A program made the translations under genes and the position numbers. The notes under the pieces were generated by a model, which saw only the letters and a program-made list of their open reading frames with translations, searched no databases and was not told the origin of the DNA. Source: Anaerolineales bacterium (GTDB lineage: Bacteria > Chloroflexota > Anaerolineae > Anaerolineales > UBA11579). From it: a stretch of DNA of 58,603 nt. How positions within the stretch are numbered: position 1 is the stretch's first letter; each line of letters starts with the position of its first letter. Location: positions 1 through 58,603 of the forward strand of contig JAHCII010000013.1 in NCBI GenBank assembly GCA_026129305.1, read 5' to 3'. Positions 27,499 through 35,850 of this stretch are shown one piece after another.

Positions 27499-29022
27499 CT
27501 ACTCCTCGCCGAACTTGATGCCTTGGGCCAGCGGCAGATCCCGGCCCCAGTTGATCGTGTTGGTTTGGCGGCGCATGTAGGCCCGCCAGGCGTCGCTGCC
27601 GCTCTCGCGGCCCCCGCCGGTCTCCTTCTCGCCGCCAAAGGCCCCGCCGATCTCGGCGCCGGAGGTGCCGATGTTGACGTTGGCGATACCGCAGTCGCTG
27701 CCCATCGCCGACAGAAAGCGCTCGGCAGTCTGCATACTGTCGGTGAAAATGGCACTGCTCAGGCCCTGCGGCACATCATTGTGAATGCGCAGCGCCTCAT
27801 CAATGTCCTCATAGTCCAAAATGTACAGCAGCGGGGCAAAGGTCTCTTCCTTCACCACGCCGCTTTGCGCCGGCATGCGCACGATGGTCGGCTCCACGAA
27901 GTTGCCGGGGCCGTCCACTCGCTTGCCGCCGGTCAGCACCGTGCCGCCCTCAGCCTGCGCCTGCTGCAGCGCGGCTTCCATTTTCTCCACGGCTGTGTCA
28001 GTCACCAGCGGCCCCATCAAGGTGCCGTCTTCCAGCGGATCGCCGATCTGCACCTGGCCATACGCTTTCACCAGGCGGGCGGTCAACTCGCCCACCACGC
28101 TCTTGTGCGCCAAGATGCGCCGCGTGCTGGTGCAGCGCTGCCCTGCCGTGCCCACCGCGCCGAACAGAATGCCGCGCACCGCCAGGTCCAGGTTGGCGTC
28201 TTCGGCCACGATGATGGCGTTGTTGCCGCCCAGTTCCAGCAGGGTCTTGCCAAAGCGCCCTGCCACCGTCTGCGAGACGTGCCGGCCGACCTTGGTCGAG
28301 CCGGTGAACGAAACCAGCGGCAGGCGTGGGTCATTGATCATCAGCTCGCCGACCTCCTGGCCGGTGCCGATCACCAGGCTGAACACGCCGCTCAGACCAT
28401 GGTCCGCCATCACCTGGTTGCATATATGCTGGGTGGCAATGGCGGTCAGCGGCGCCAGTTCAGACGGCTTCCAGATCACCGTGTCGCCGCACACACTGGC
28501 CAAGGTCGAGTTCCACGACCAGACCGCGATCGGGAAGTTGAAAGCCGTGATCACACCCACCGGCCCCAACGGATGCCACTGCTCGTACATACGGTGGCTG
28601 GCGCGCTCGCTGTGCATGGTCAGGCCGTATAGCTGGCGGCTCAGCCCCAGGGCGAACTCGCAGATGTCGATCATCTCCTGCACTTCGCCCAAACCCTCGG
28701 CGCGGATCTTGCCCATCTCCAGCGAGACCAGTTCGCCCAGCGGCTCTTTCAGCTGGCGCACGGCTTCGCCCAGATCACGCACCACCTGGCCGCGCTTCGG
28801 CGCCGGCACATTGCGCCAGCTCTCGAAGGCCGCCTGAGAGGCCGCCACCACCTGGTCATACGAGGCCGGAGTGGCCTGGATCACCTTGGCGATCGGCTCA
28901 CCGGTGGCCGGGTTGTACGAGACCAGCTCGCTGCCCTTGGCATCCGTGATCCAATGATCGGCGCCAAAACTGGCGCCGGGGTTGACTTCCGCAATATTGA
29001 GTTTCTTGAGCAAAGCGTTCAT
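27499..29022 (-). CDS. Aldehyde dehydrogenase, ALDH7 (aminoadipate-semialdehyde dehydrogenase-like)
   Basis: 507 aa. The catalytic Cys is in GTAGQRCTSTRR, the general base Glu is in LELGGNNAIIV, and the NAD site contains GSTKVG. The run LGPVGVITAFNFPIAVWSWN together with GNNAIIV and GQRCT is characteristic of ALDH7A1/antiquitin, which oxidises alpha-aminoadipic semialdehyde in lysine catabolism and betaine aldehyde in stress. No lysine catabolic genes are adjacent. It starts 21 nt after the Apd1-like gene, so the two share an operon. Confidence 0.9.
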   Translation of the reverse strand: MNALLKKLNIAEVNPGASFGADHWITDAKGSELVSYNPATGEPIAKVIQATPASYDQVVAASQAAFESWRNVPAPKRGQVVRDLGEAVRQLKEPLGELVSLEMGKIRAEGLGEVQEMIDICEFALGLSRQLYGLTMHSERASHRMYEQWHPLGPVGVITAFNFPIAVWSWNSTLASVCGDTVIWKPSELAPLTAIATQHICNQVMADHGLSGVFSLVIGTGQEVGELMINDPRLPLVSFTGSTKVGRHVSQTVAGRFGKTLLELGGNNAIIVAEDANLDLAVRGILFGAVGTAGQRCTSTRRILAHKSVVGELTARLVKAYGQVQIGDPLEDGTLMGPLVTDTAVEKMEAALQQAQAEGGTVLTGGKRVDGPGNFVEPTIVRMPAQSGVVKEETFAPLLYILDYEDIDEALRIHNDVPQGLSSAIFTDSMQTAERFLSAMGSDCGIANVNIGTSGAEIGGAFGGEKETGGGRESGSDAWRAYMRRQTNTINWGRDLPLAQGIKFGEE

Positions 29023-29043
29023 GCATCTCTCCTGATAGATAAA

Positions 29044-29934
29044 CTACACCAAAGTATATTGCACCACCGGCCCGTTAGCTTCGTCGCCACAAGACAGGTG
29101 CACTTGTCGTCCGATCTCACTGCGCTGCACGGTGACCACATGCGGCTGCCCTTGCTGGCTGAAATGCATCTTCCAACGGTCCAGTCCCTGCTCCTGGCTG
29201 TCCACAAAGGTCAGCCCCTCGTCCGCGGCCACGCTCAGCAGTCGCCGCAGCAGGATCTCGGCCGCCTGTTGCGGTTCACCAAAACGTGAGCGGCCGCGCA
29301 AATGCTCCAGCAGCAGTTCGCCGCGCCCGACAGCGGCCAGCAAGGCCCGCGCCGGCTCGGCCCCCAGCCTGCCGTAAGACAAGCCCTGCGGCATTTGCAA
29401 CACATTGGCCGCGAAGCGGTGCCCGCCGTGATGCGTGCTCTCCCACACCTGCCCCGGGACCTCTGCCGCCAAGGTCTGATAGGCAACCAGGCCATGCACC
29501 GCGCAGCAGCGGTCGCGCAGGCCATTCGTGCACACCAGGAACAAAGTTTGCTTACTGCGCTGCGCATCAAGAGCCGGGTCTTGCTCAGCCAGCGCCGCCA
29601 GGTCCAGCGCCAGCAGATCGCGGTAGCTCTCCAGAGTGAACTCGTACAGGGCTGGCGGGTCTTCGGCGGCCAAAGCGGCGAAAAAAGCGATGCCCTGGCG
29701 CGCCTGCCGGTTCTTGATCAGCAACAAACGCGACTTGGGCACGGTGGCCAACATCGCATCCAAATGGATCTTCACGTCCTCAGGGATTGCACTCTCTTTG
29801 AGGGCGGACTTGCCCCACTTGCCGTTGTACTCCAGCAAGAACCACACATCCGCTCGCGGGGCGCTGCCCGCCAGGTCTTCTTGTGCCTCTTGCGATTCGA
29901 TCGAACAAAAGAAATCGAGGGTTGTTTCAGCCAT
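29044..29934 (-). CDS. Apd1/sucrase-ferredoxin-like [2Fe-2S] protein
   Basis: 296 aa. It has the thioredoxin-like ferredoxin C-terminal pattern of the Apd1/Aim32 group: Cys135 in FLVCTNG, Cys144 eight residues on (C-x8-C), and His168/His172 in THHGGHRF (H-x3-H), ligands that bind a [2Fe-2S] cluster in the characterised yeast proteins. The conserved GGHRFAANVLQMPQGLSYGRL block follows. The start ATG 29934 is 6 nt after TATAAT with no Shine-Dalgarno; the longer ORF overlaps the divergent HDAC gene. Confidence 0.85.
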   Translation of the reverse strand: MAETTLDFFCSIESQEAQEDLAGSAPRADVWFLLEYNGKWGKSALKESAIPEDVKIHLDAMLATVPKSRLLLIKNRQARQGIAFFAALAAEDPPALYEFTLESYRDLLALDLAALAEQDPALDAQRSKQTLFLVCTNGLRDRCCAVHGLVAYQTLAAEVPGQVWESTHHGGHRFAANVLQMPQGLSYGRLGAEPARALLAAVGRGELLLEHLRGRSRFGEPQQAAEILLRRLLSVAADEGLTFVDSQEQGLDRWKMHFSQQGQPHVVTVQRSEIGRQVHLSCGDEANGPVVQYTLV

Positions 29935-29940
29935 GCGGGC

Positions 29941-29946
29941 ATTATA
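29941..29946 (-). promoter_or_regulatory. -10 box of the Apd1-like gene (leaderless)
   Basis: Minus strand TATAAT, 6 nt before ATG 29934. The -35 is unclear. Confidence 0.5.
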
Positions 29947-29988
29947 GTCCAGCGCACTCCGCCAACGGTTTGCGCCCACGCACTCTCG

Positions 29989-29994
29989 TATAAT
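29989..29994 (+). promoter_or_regulatory. -10 box of the HDAC-like gene (leaderless)
   Basis: TATAAT, 6 nt before ATG 30001, on the opposite strand to the Apd1-like promoter 43 bp away. The -35 is weak. Confidence 0.5.
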
Positions 29995-30000
29995 CAGACT

Positions 30001-31026
30001 ATGCACCCCATCGCCTTCACCTATCCCGAAGGTCACCAGGCCCACCAACAGCCCGGCCACGCGGAGCGACCCGAACGTATTGAAGCCCTGCAAGCCGCGC
30101 TGCAGGCCGCCGGCTATTGGGCCCGCGGGCCGCTGGTGCCGCCCATCGAACTCGACTCAGCGGTGCTGACCGCCATTCACACCCCGCACCTGTTGGCCAG
30201 CCTGCCAGAATACGCCCAACACCAGCGCCCCTTCGATGAGGACACTTACCTCAACCCGGCCAGCTGGCCGCTGGCGCAGCGCACTGCCGGCGCGGCTGCC
30301 GGGCTGGCTGCGGCGGTCTGGCGGCGTGAGGCGGCGGGCGGCCTGGCCCTCACCCGTCCGCCCGGCCACCACGCCACCCCTGAGCGGGCGATGGGCTTCT
30401 GCATCCTCAACAACATCGCCCTGGCCGCCCAGCACCTATTGCAGCACGAGGGCGCCCAACGCCTGGCGATCATCGACCTGGACGTGCATCACGGCAACGG
30501 CACGCAAGATATCTTTTACGAGCGCGATGACGTGCTCTTCATCTCCAGCCACCAGGTGCCGCTCTACCCCGGCAGCGGCTCTCTGGACGAGCGCGGCCGT
30601 GGCCCGGGCGATGGCTACACCGTCAACCTGCCGCTGCCGCCCGGTTCCGGGGATGCGGCTTTCCGGGTCGCCTATGACGAGATCGTGCCCAGCCTGCTGG
30701 ACCGCTTCCTACCTGAGATGCTGTTGGTCAGCCTGGGGCTGGACGCGCACTGGCGGGACCCGCTGGCGGAACTGCGCGTCAGCGCCGCGGGCTATGGGGC
30801 CGCGGTGCGCAGCCTGCAGCGCTGGGCCAGCCAGCACTGCGGCGGCCGTATCGCCCTGATCCTCGAGGGCGGCTATGACCTGGACGGTCTGGCGGCCAGT
30901 AGCCTGTGCGCGGTGCAAGCCCTGCTGGGCGAAGAGATCAGCGACCCGCTTGGTCCCGGCCCAGACCTCGAAAGCAATGACTGGCAGCCTGTCTTCGACC
31001 AGGTGCGCCGTCTCTGGAACCTATAG
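30001..31026 (+). CDS. Histone deacetylase-family amidohydrolase
   Basis: 341 aa. The zinc-deacetylase fold is clear: HxERPERIEAL at the N-terminus, LTRPPGHHATPERAMGFCILNN with the catalytic His pair, IIDLDVHHGNGTQDIF with the zinc Asp/His, and VSLGLDAHWRDPLAEL with the second zinc Asp. Bacterial members act on acetylpolyamines, acetoin-utilisation proteins or acetylated lysines. The longer ORF upstream overlaps the Apd1-like gene and is rejected. It leads an operon with an LLM oxidoreductase and a nitroreductase. Confidence 0.93.
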   Translation: MHPIAFTYPEGHQAHQQPGHAERPERIEALQAALQAAGYWARGPLVPPIELDSAVLTAIHTPHLLASLPEYAQHQRPFDEDTYLNPASWPLAQRTAGAAAGLAAAVWRREAAGGLALTRPPGHHATPERAMGFCILNNIALAAQHLLQHEGAQRLAIIDLDVHHGNGTQDIFYERDDVLFISSHQVPLYPGSGSLDERGRGPGDGYTVNLPLPPGSGDAAFRVAYDEIVPSLLDRFLPEMLLVSLGLDAHWRDPLAELRVSAAGYGAAVRSLQRWASQHCGGRIALILEGGYDLDGLAASSLCAVQALLGEEISDPLGPGPDLESNDWQPVFDQVRRLWNL

Positions 31027-31039
31027 GAGGACCAGCAAC

Positions 31040-31957
31040 ATGGAACTCGCCATCATGATCGAAGGCCAGGACGGCCTGACCTGGGAGCGCTGGAAGCGCC
31101 TGGCGGCCGCCGCCGAAGACTTCGGCTTCGCCGGCCTCTACCGTTCCGACCATTACACCAATACCCGCCCGCCGGACAAGGACTCGCTGGAACTGTGGAT
31201 CTCGCTCACTTATCTGGCCAGCCATACGCGGCGCATCGAATTCGGCCCACTGGTCTCGCCGTTCTCCTTTCGCCACCCCAGCATCACCGCCCGCATGGCT
31301 GCCGGAGTGGACGACCTCTCCGGCGGCCGCCTGCAGCTCGGCCTGGGGGCTGGCTGGCAGGAACGCGAGCACACCATGTTCGGTCTGGACCTGCTCGACC
31401 TGACTGAACGCATGCTGCGCTTTGAAGAGGGCTTGCAAGTGGTCACGTTGCTGTTCAGCAGCGATGTGCCCATCAATTACGCGGGCGAGTTCTACCAACT
31501 GAACCAGGCCATCCTGCTGCCACGCCCACTGCGACCGGGCGGGCCGGCGATCCTGGTGGGCGGCAACGGCATCCAGCGCACTCTGCGGCTGGCCGCCCAA
31601 TACGCCGACGAATGGAACGGCGTCTTTCTGCCTGCCAACCAATACCGCCAGCGCTGTCAGGTGCTCGACGAATACCTGAGCGAGCACGGCCGCCAACCCG
31701 GCGACCTGCGCCGCAGCCTGATGACCAGCCTGCACTTGGGCGCCGCTCGCGCCAAGCAGCAAGCGGAGATGGCGGGCCGCAGCCAAGACGAGCTGCGCGC
31801 CCAGGGTCGTCTGCTGGGCGAACCCGCCCAAGTCGTCGAGCAGCTGGCGGCCTTCAAAGAAGCCGGCTGCCAGCGCGTCATGCTGCAGTGGCTGGACCAG
31901 GACGACATCGCCGGCCTCGAAACTGTCGCCAAGCAAGTGCTGCCTCAGGTCGCATGA
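31040..31957 (+). CDS. LLM-class F420/FMN-dependent oxidoreductase
   Basis: 305 aa TIM-barrel flavin protein of the luciferase-like monooxygenase class. Supporting segments are WERWKRLAAAAEDFGFAGL, SDHYTN, RIEFGPLVSPFSFRHP, DDLSGGRLQLGLGAGWQEREH and PAILVGGNGIQRTLRLAAQYAD. Many Chloroflexota members use F420. The TAGGAGG Shine-Dalgarno starts at the preceding stop. The substrate is unknown; operon context (HDAC-like, nitroreductase) gives no pathway. Confidence 0.9.
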   Translation: MELAIMIEGQDGLTWERWKRLAAAAEDFGFAGLYRSDHYTNTRPPDKDSLELWISLTYLASHTRRIEFGPLVSPFSFRHPSITARMAAGVDDLSGGRLQLGLGAGWQEREHTMFGLDLLDLTERMLRFEEGLQVVTLLFSSDVPINYAGEFYQLNQAILLPRPLRPGGPAILVGGNGIQRTLRLAAQYADEWNGVFLPANQYRQRCQVLDEYLSEHGRQPGDLRRSLMTSLHLGAARAKQQAEMAGRSQDELRAQGRLLGEPAQVVEQLAAFKEAGCQRVMLQWLDQDDIAGLETVAKQVLPQVA

Positions 31958-31967
31958 AGGGAACAAA

Positions 31968-32480
31968 ATGAACGTATCCGAAGCCATCCGCACCAAGCGC
32001 GCTGTGCGCGAGTTCCGCCAGGAAGCGCTCAAAGAATCCGATGTGCTGGCCATCCTCAACGCCGGCCGCCGCGCCCAAAGCTCCAAGAACCGCCAGAGCT
32101 GGCAGTTCCTGGCCATCCAGGACAAAGCCGCGCTCAAGAAAGTCTCCAAATACGGCATGTTCGCCGGGCATTTGGCAGGCGCCGCCCTGGGCGTGCTGAT
32201 CCTCACACCCCCGCCGGAAGAATTCTACGGAGCGCTGTTTGACGCTGGACAAGCTGCAGCCTACATGCAGCTGGCCGCCTGGGAGCTGGGCGTCGCCTCC
32301 TGTCTGGCCACTCTGTACAAAGCCGATAAGGGCTACGACCTGCTGGGCATTCCCCGCGAATGGCAGATCCTGATGGCGATCTCCTTCGGCTATCCAGCAG
32401 AGAAACGCGGTCTCCATTTCCGCCCACTGGTGGGCGGCCGTAAAAAGCTGGATGAAGTCGTGCACTGGGAGAAGTGGTAG
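31968..32480 (+). CDS. Nitroreductase family protein
   Basis: 170 aa, a short single-domain member of the FMN nitroreductase fold. The family opening is MNVSEAIRTKRAVREFRQE, with the FMN phosphate contact RAQSSKNRQSWQF and the AAYMQLAAWELGVASCLATL helix. It reduces nitro groups, quinones or flavins with NAD(P)H; the physiological substrate is unknown. It lies 10 nt after the LLM gene. Confidence 0.88.
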   Translation: MNVSEAIRTKRAVREFRQEALKESDVLAILNAGRRAQSSKNRQSWQFLAIQDKAALKKVSKYGMFAGHLAGAALGVLILTPPPEEFYGALFDAGQAAAYMQLAAWELGVASCLATLYKADKGYDLLGIPREWQILMAISFGYPAEKRGLHFRPLVGGRKKLDEVVHWEKW

Positions 32481-32565
32481 ATTTTCACTGCGCCAGAAAA
32501 CATGCCTCATGATATAGTGCGGCTTCGAGCTCGGACGCTTAAGCGCCCAACCCGAGGAGAACAGC

Positions 32566-34197
32566 ATGCCGCGGCGCAGTCTAAAAAGACTCTATCAAGA
32601 CGAATTTAACGATTATTCTCTCGCCAAGTTTCAACAAGACCTCTTGGCGGGTCTCACCGTGGCGGCAGTGGCTCTGCCGCTGGCGCTGGCCTTTGGCGTC
32701 GCCTCCGGCTCCACCGCCGCGGCTGGCCTGGTCACGGCCATCCTGGCCGGGCTGATGATTGGCGCGCTCTCCGGCGCGCCCTACCAGATCAGCGGACCTA
32801 CCGGCGCCATGAGCGCGGTGCTGATCGTGCTGGTCGCCCGTTACGGGCTGGAAGGGATCTGGGTGGCCGGGCTGCTTTCCGGTCTGCTGCTCCTGCTGAT
32901 CGGCCTGTTCAAGCTCGGTCGCTTCATCGCCTTTATCCCGGCCCCGGTGATTACCGGCTTCACGTCCGGCATCGCCCTAATCATTTTCATCGGCCAGATA
33001 GACAATTTCCTCGGCATCACCACTCCCGCCACAGAAACTGCGCTGCAAAAGCTGATCGGCTACACCCAGGTCAGTCTGGCTCCCGACTGGACTGCTCTTG
33101 CCCTGGGGCTGGTGGTGGTTGGCGCCATGCTGTTGCTGCCCAAGAGGATCAGCGCCCGCTTTCCCTCCTCCCTGCTCGGCATCATCCTGGCCACACTGAT
33201 CGTCGTGCTGCTCAATCCAGACGTGGCCCAGATCGGCGAAATTCCGCAAACTTTGCTGCTGCAGGATCGCTTTAACCCACTGGCTTTTGACTGGAGCCGC
33301 CTGCCTGAATTCGTGGCCCCCACGTTGACCATCACCGCCCTCGGAGCCATCGAATCCTTGCTATGCGGCGCGGTGGCCTCCAACATGACCGGCATCCGCT
33401 TGCAGGCCAATCAGGAGCTGGTCGCCCAGGGCGTTGGCAATATGTTGATCCCCTTCTTCGGCGGCGTGCCCGCTACAGCCGCCATCGCTCGTTCCAGCGT
33501 CGGTATCAAGTCCGGCGGGCAAACCCGCCTGGTCAGCATCATCCACGCCATCGGCTTGCTGCTGTCCATGTTCCTGTTGGCGCCTATCATGGCGCGCATC
33601 CCGCTGGCGGCCCTGGCCGGAGTGCTGATGGTGACGGCCTGGCGCATGAATGAATGGTCCGCCATTCGCTTCATGTTCAACAAGCGCTTCAAAACAGACA
33701 TGGCCGCCTTCGCCATTACCATGCTGGCCACCATCAGCCTGGACCTGACCCAGGCCATTCTGATCGGCACCTTTATGGTCGGAGCGATCTTCCTCAACCG
33801 CATCGCCCACCTCGAGGTCGAAGTTAGCCCAGTGGACCCGGGCAAGCTGCGCGCCCGCGGCCTGCAGCCGCGCACGGATTGCGAAGGCATGTATGTGGCC
33901 TTCATCACCGGCCCACTATTCTTCGCCGCCATGGGCAGTTTCAATGAAGCCTTGGCCGACCTCAACCCAGTGCGCACGCTTATTCTCTCGATGCGCGGCG
34001 TGCCCCTGGTGGACACGGCCGGAATCGAAGCCCTGCGCCAACTGCATGAGAAGTTGGGTGCCAAAGGCGGCCAGCTTATGTTTGCCGGGCTTAACCCAAG
34101 CGTGCGCGCCATGTTTGAGCGTGCTGGCTTGGTGGAAGAAGTAGGAGAAGAGAAGGTCTTTTGGAGCAGCGACCAAGCCATTTTGGCGGCTGAGTAG
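32566..34197 (+). CDS. SulP family anion transporter with STAS domain
   Basis: 543 aa. About 12 TM helices cover residues 25-415, beginning with the conserved LLAGLTVAAVALPLALAFGVA and containing ISGPTGAMSAV. A STAS domain follows at about 430-540, with the SMRGVPLVDTAGIEAL loop of anti-sigma-antagonist type. Homologues carry sulfate, bicarbonate (BicA) or dicarboxylates; which one cannot be told here. GAGGAG precedes the ATG. A CBS-domain protein lies tail-to-tail downstream. Confidence 0.92.
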   Translation: MPRRSLKRLYQDEFNDYSLAKFQQDLLAGLTVAAVALPLALAFGVASGSTAAAGLVTAILAGLMIGALSGAPYQISGPTGAMSAVLIVLVARYGLEGIWVAGLLSGLLLLLIGLFKLGRFIAFIPAPVITGFTSGIALIIFIGQIDNFLGITTPATETALQKLIGYTQVSLAPDWTALALGLVVVGAMLLLPKRISARFPSSLLGIILATLIVVLLNPDVAQIGEIPQTLLLQDRFNPLAFDWSRLPEFVAPTLTITALGAIESLLCGAVASNMTGIRLQANQELVAQGVGNMLIPFFGGVPATAAIARSSVGIKSGGQTRLVSIIHAIGLLLSMFLLAPIMARIPLAALAGVLMVTAWRMNEWSAIRFMFNKRFKTDMAAFAITMLATISLDLTQAILIGTFMVGAIFLNRIAHLEVEVSPVDPGKLRARGLQPRTDCEGMYVAFITGPLFFAAMGSFNEALADLNPVRTLILSMRGVPLVDTAGIEALRQLHEKLGAKGGQLMFAGLNPSVRAMFERAGLVEEVGEEKVFWSSDQAILAAE

Positions 34198-34213
34198 TCG
34201 CCGCCAAAAAGCT

Positions 34214-34654
34214 TTAGGCAGTCACCTCGCCGGCCGGCTCTTCAGCCAGGTGCACGTAAGCCCGGAAAATGTCGGTCTCGGTGATGATGCCCACCAGTGA
34301 GCCATCTTCCATTACAGGCAGCCCACCCACCTTGTGATGCAGCATAAGCTTGGCGGCTTCAGCCAGCCGGGTGTTTGGTGCCACGGTCAGCGGATCGCGC
34401 GTCATGATGTCTTGCATGGTCAGACGGGCGAGCAAGTAATTCAACTCAAAGATGCTCAGTGAGGTGGCATCCGAAGGGCTGGCCTCGCGCAGATCGCCCA
34501 GGGTCACAATCCCTACCAGACGGCCCTGCTCCAACACAGGCAAGCGACGCACATTGTATTCCTTCATCAGCGCATGGGCTTCAGGCAAAGTCTGGTCAGC
34601 GTTTATTGTCAGGACCGTTCGGGACATCCAATCCATTACCTTCTCGTTGATCAT
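34214..34654 (-). CDS. CBS-domain pair protein
   Basis: 146 aa with two CBS motifs, about residues 8-60 (MSRTVLTINADQTLPEAHALM...RRLPVLEQGRLVGIVTLGDL) and 82-140 (MTRDPLTVAPNTRLAEAAKLM...GGLPVMEDGSLVGIITETDIF). Such stand-alone pairs bind adenine nucleotides and regulate partner proteins. The ATG at 34654 has AAGGAGG 5 nt upstream; the longer ORF start is rejected. Partner unknown. Confidence 0.9.
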   Translation of the reverse strand: MINEKVMDWMSRTVLTINADQTLPEAHALMKEYNVRRLPVLEQGRLVGIVTLGDLREASPSDATSLSIFELNYLLARLTMQDIMTRDPLTVAPNTRLAEAAKLMLHHKVGGLPVMEDGSLVGIITETDIFRAYVHLAEEPAGEVTA

Positions 34655-34757
34655 GTCAGCCTCCTTGGTTTTAGCTACCCTTATTTTCACCAGGAGGGCT
34701 GTTTCACAGCAGTGGCAAATGTCCTTGAAATATCTCGCCCCGGCGGGACGGGCTTAC

Positions 34758-34791
34758 AAAAAAAGCCGCGCTGGGCAGCGCGGCTTTTTTT
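34758..34791. terminator. Strong intrinsic terminator
   Basis: Hairpin AGCCGCGCT/AGCGCGGCT flanked by runs of seven A and seven T, just downstream of the VOC gene on the minus strand. Confidence 0.88.
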
Positions 34792-34795
34792 ATGG

Positions 34796-35206
34796 TCAAA
34801 GATTTGCGGAAACGCCGCCCCAATCCTCCGGGGCCACATCAGCCACCGTTTGCGAGAATGTCCACTCGTGACCGCCGATATCCCTAGCGTGGTATTGGCG
34901 CTCTCCGTAGGAGAATTCGGCAGGCTCGGCCAAGATCTCAGCGCCCCGCCGCCGAGCGTTTTGATAATGGGCATCCAAGTCTTCGATGCGCACCATCACC
35001 GAGTGCCCTTGGCTTCCGCCGTTGCCTTGCGTCACAGCCATCGCGCCGTTTTCGCCAATATTCAACTGGGCACGGTGGTTACCCGCTTGCCAACGCAGGG
35101 TGAAACCAAAGACCTTGCACAACCAATCTACAGCTTCAGAGAGATCCGGGTAGCTCAGCACAGGGATAACTGTGCTGGCCGGCATCGACCGGTTGTTTGC
35201 GACCAA
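34796..35206 (-). CDS. VOC (glyoxalase/bleomycin-resistance fold) protein
   Basis: 136 aa (or about 129 aa from ATG 35185). The opening STVIPVLSYPDLSEAVDWLCKVFGF and the later DLDAHYQNARRRGAEIL...GERQYHARDIGGHEWTF are typical of PhnB-like vicinal-oxygen-chelate proteins. The TTG at 35206 directly follows the upstream stop; the ATG at 35185 fits homologues better. It belongs to the same transcript as the CADD-like gene. Function unknown. Confidence 0.82.
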   Translation of the reverse strand: MVANNRSMPASTVIPVLSYPDLSEAVDWLCKVFGFTLRWQAGNHRAQLNIGENGAMAVTQGNGGSQGHSVMVRIEDLDAHYQNARRRGAEILAEPAEFSYGERQYHARDIGGHEWTFSQTVADVAPEDWGGVSANL

Positions 35207-35800
35207 CTACATCTCGCAGTGCGTGTCGTAAATGTCGGTCAGTGCATTCCACAGCGCGGTGGCCATCTGCTCGCAGGCCTCAGCCGCCTCAGCTTGCTCT
35301 TCCACCGAAAGGGTCGTCATGCGGGCCAACAGCTTTTCGGCCTCGTGTTCGTTATGGGAGTGCACTTCAAAGTACGGCTCCGCCGTGGCCGGCAGGCTGT
35401 AATGAGCGCGCAGGCCCTCCAGTTTACTCTTGGCGGTGGCGGGCTGCTGCACCTCAAAGGCATACAGCGCGCCCAGCGCCGTGGCCGGCTTGGCGAACAA
35501 GCGCTTGGCGGTGGCGATCAGTTCAGCGGTGGCGGGCAGCTTGGCCACACCCACGCGGGTTGCCAAGCCCGCGGCGAAAGCATCCCACAACTCAGCGTGC
35601 TCGTGCTCTTCTTGTGTGGTTTCGACATCGCCCTGCACTTCCCAACCCGCCGGAATATGGTGGATAAAGGCGCCATACTCGGCTGCATAGGTCTGCAAGG
35701 CTTCCACGGGAAGGTCGCCGGACTCCCACGCCTGATAGAAAGGATGGCTCAACAAGTTCCAAGCCTGAATGCGTTCATTGAGAGTTTTCTGAATGCTCAT
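35207..35800 (-). CDS. CADD/TenA-like heme-oxygenase-fold protein
   Basis: 197 aa, all helical. The sequence fits the CADD family (folate-related, PABA-forming dimetal oxidases) and its TenA/PqqC relatives: HPFYQAWESGDLPVEALQTYA, TTQEEHEHAELWDAF, ALYAFEVQQP with Glu116, and PYFEVHSHNEHEAEKLL with His147. In CADD the last helix offers H-x3-D-x2-H; here the equivalent positions by eye are His147, Glu151 and Ala154, with His149/His152 nearby, so the metal site may differ. AGGAG precedes the ATG. Confidence 0.75.
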   Translation of the reverse strand: MSIQKTLNERIQAWNLLSHPFYQAWESGDLPVEALQTYAAEYGAFIHHIPAGWEVQGDVETTQEEHEHAELWDAFAAGLATRVGVAKLPATAELIATAKRLFAKPATALGALYAFEVQQPATAKSKLEGLRAHYSLPATAEPYFEVHSHNEHEAEKLLARMTTLSVEEQAEAAEACEQMATALWNALTDIYDTHCEM

Positions 35801-35850
35801 GGTTGCTCCTATTAAAAAGACGAATTGCGGATAGTGTACACCAAGTAGAG

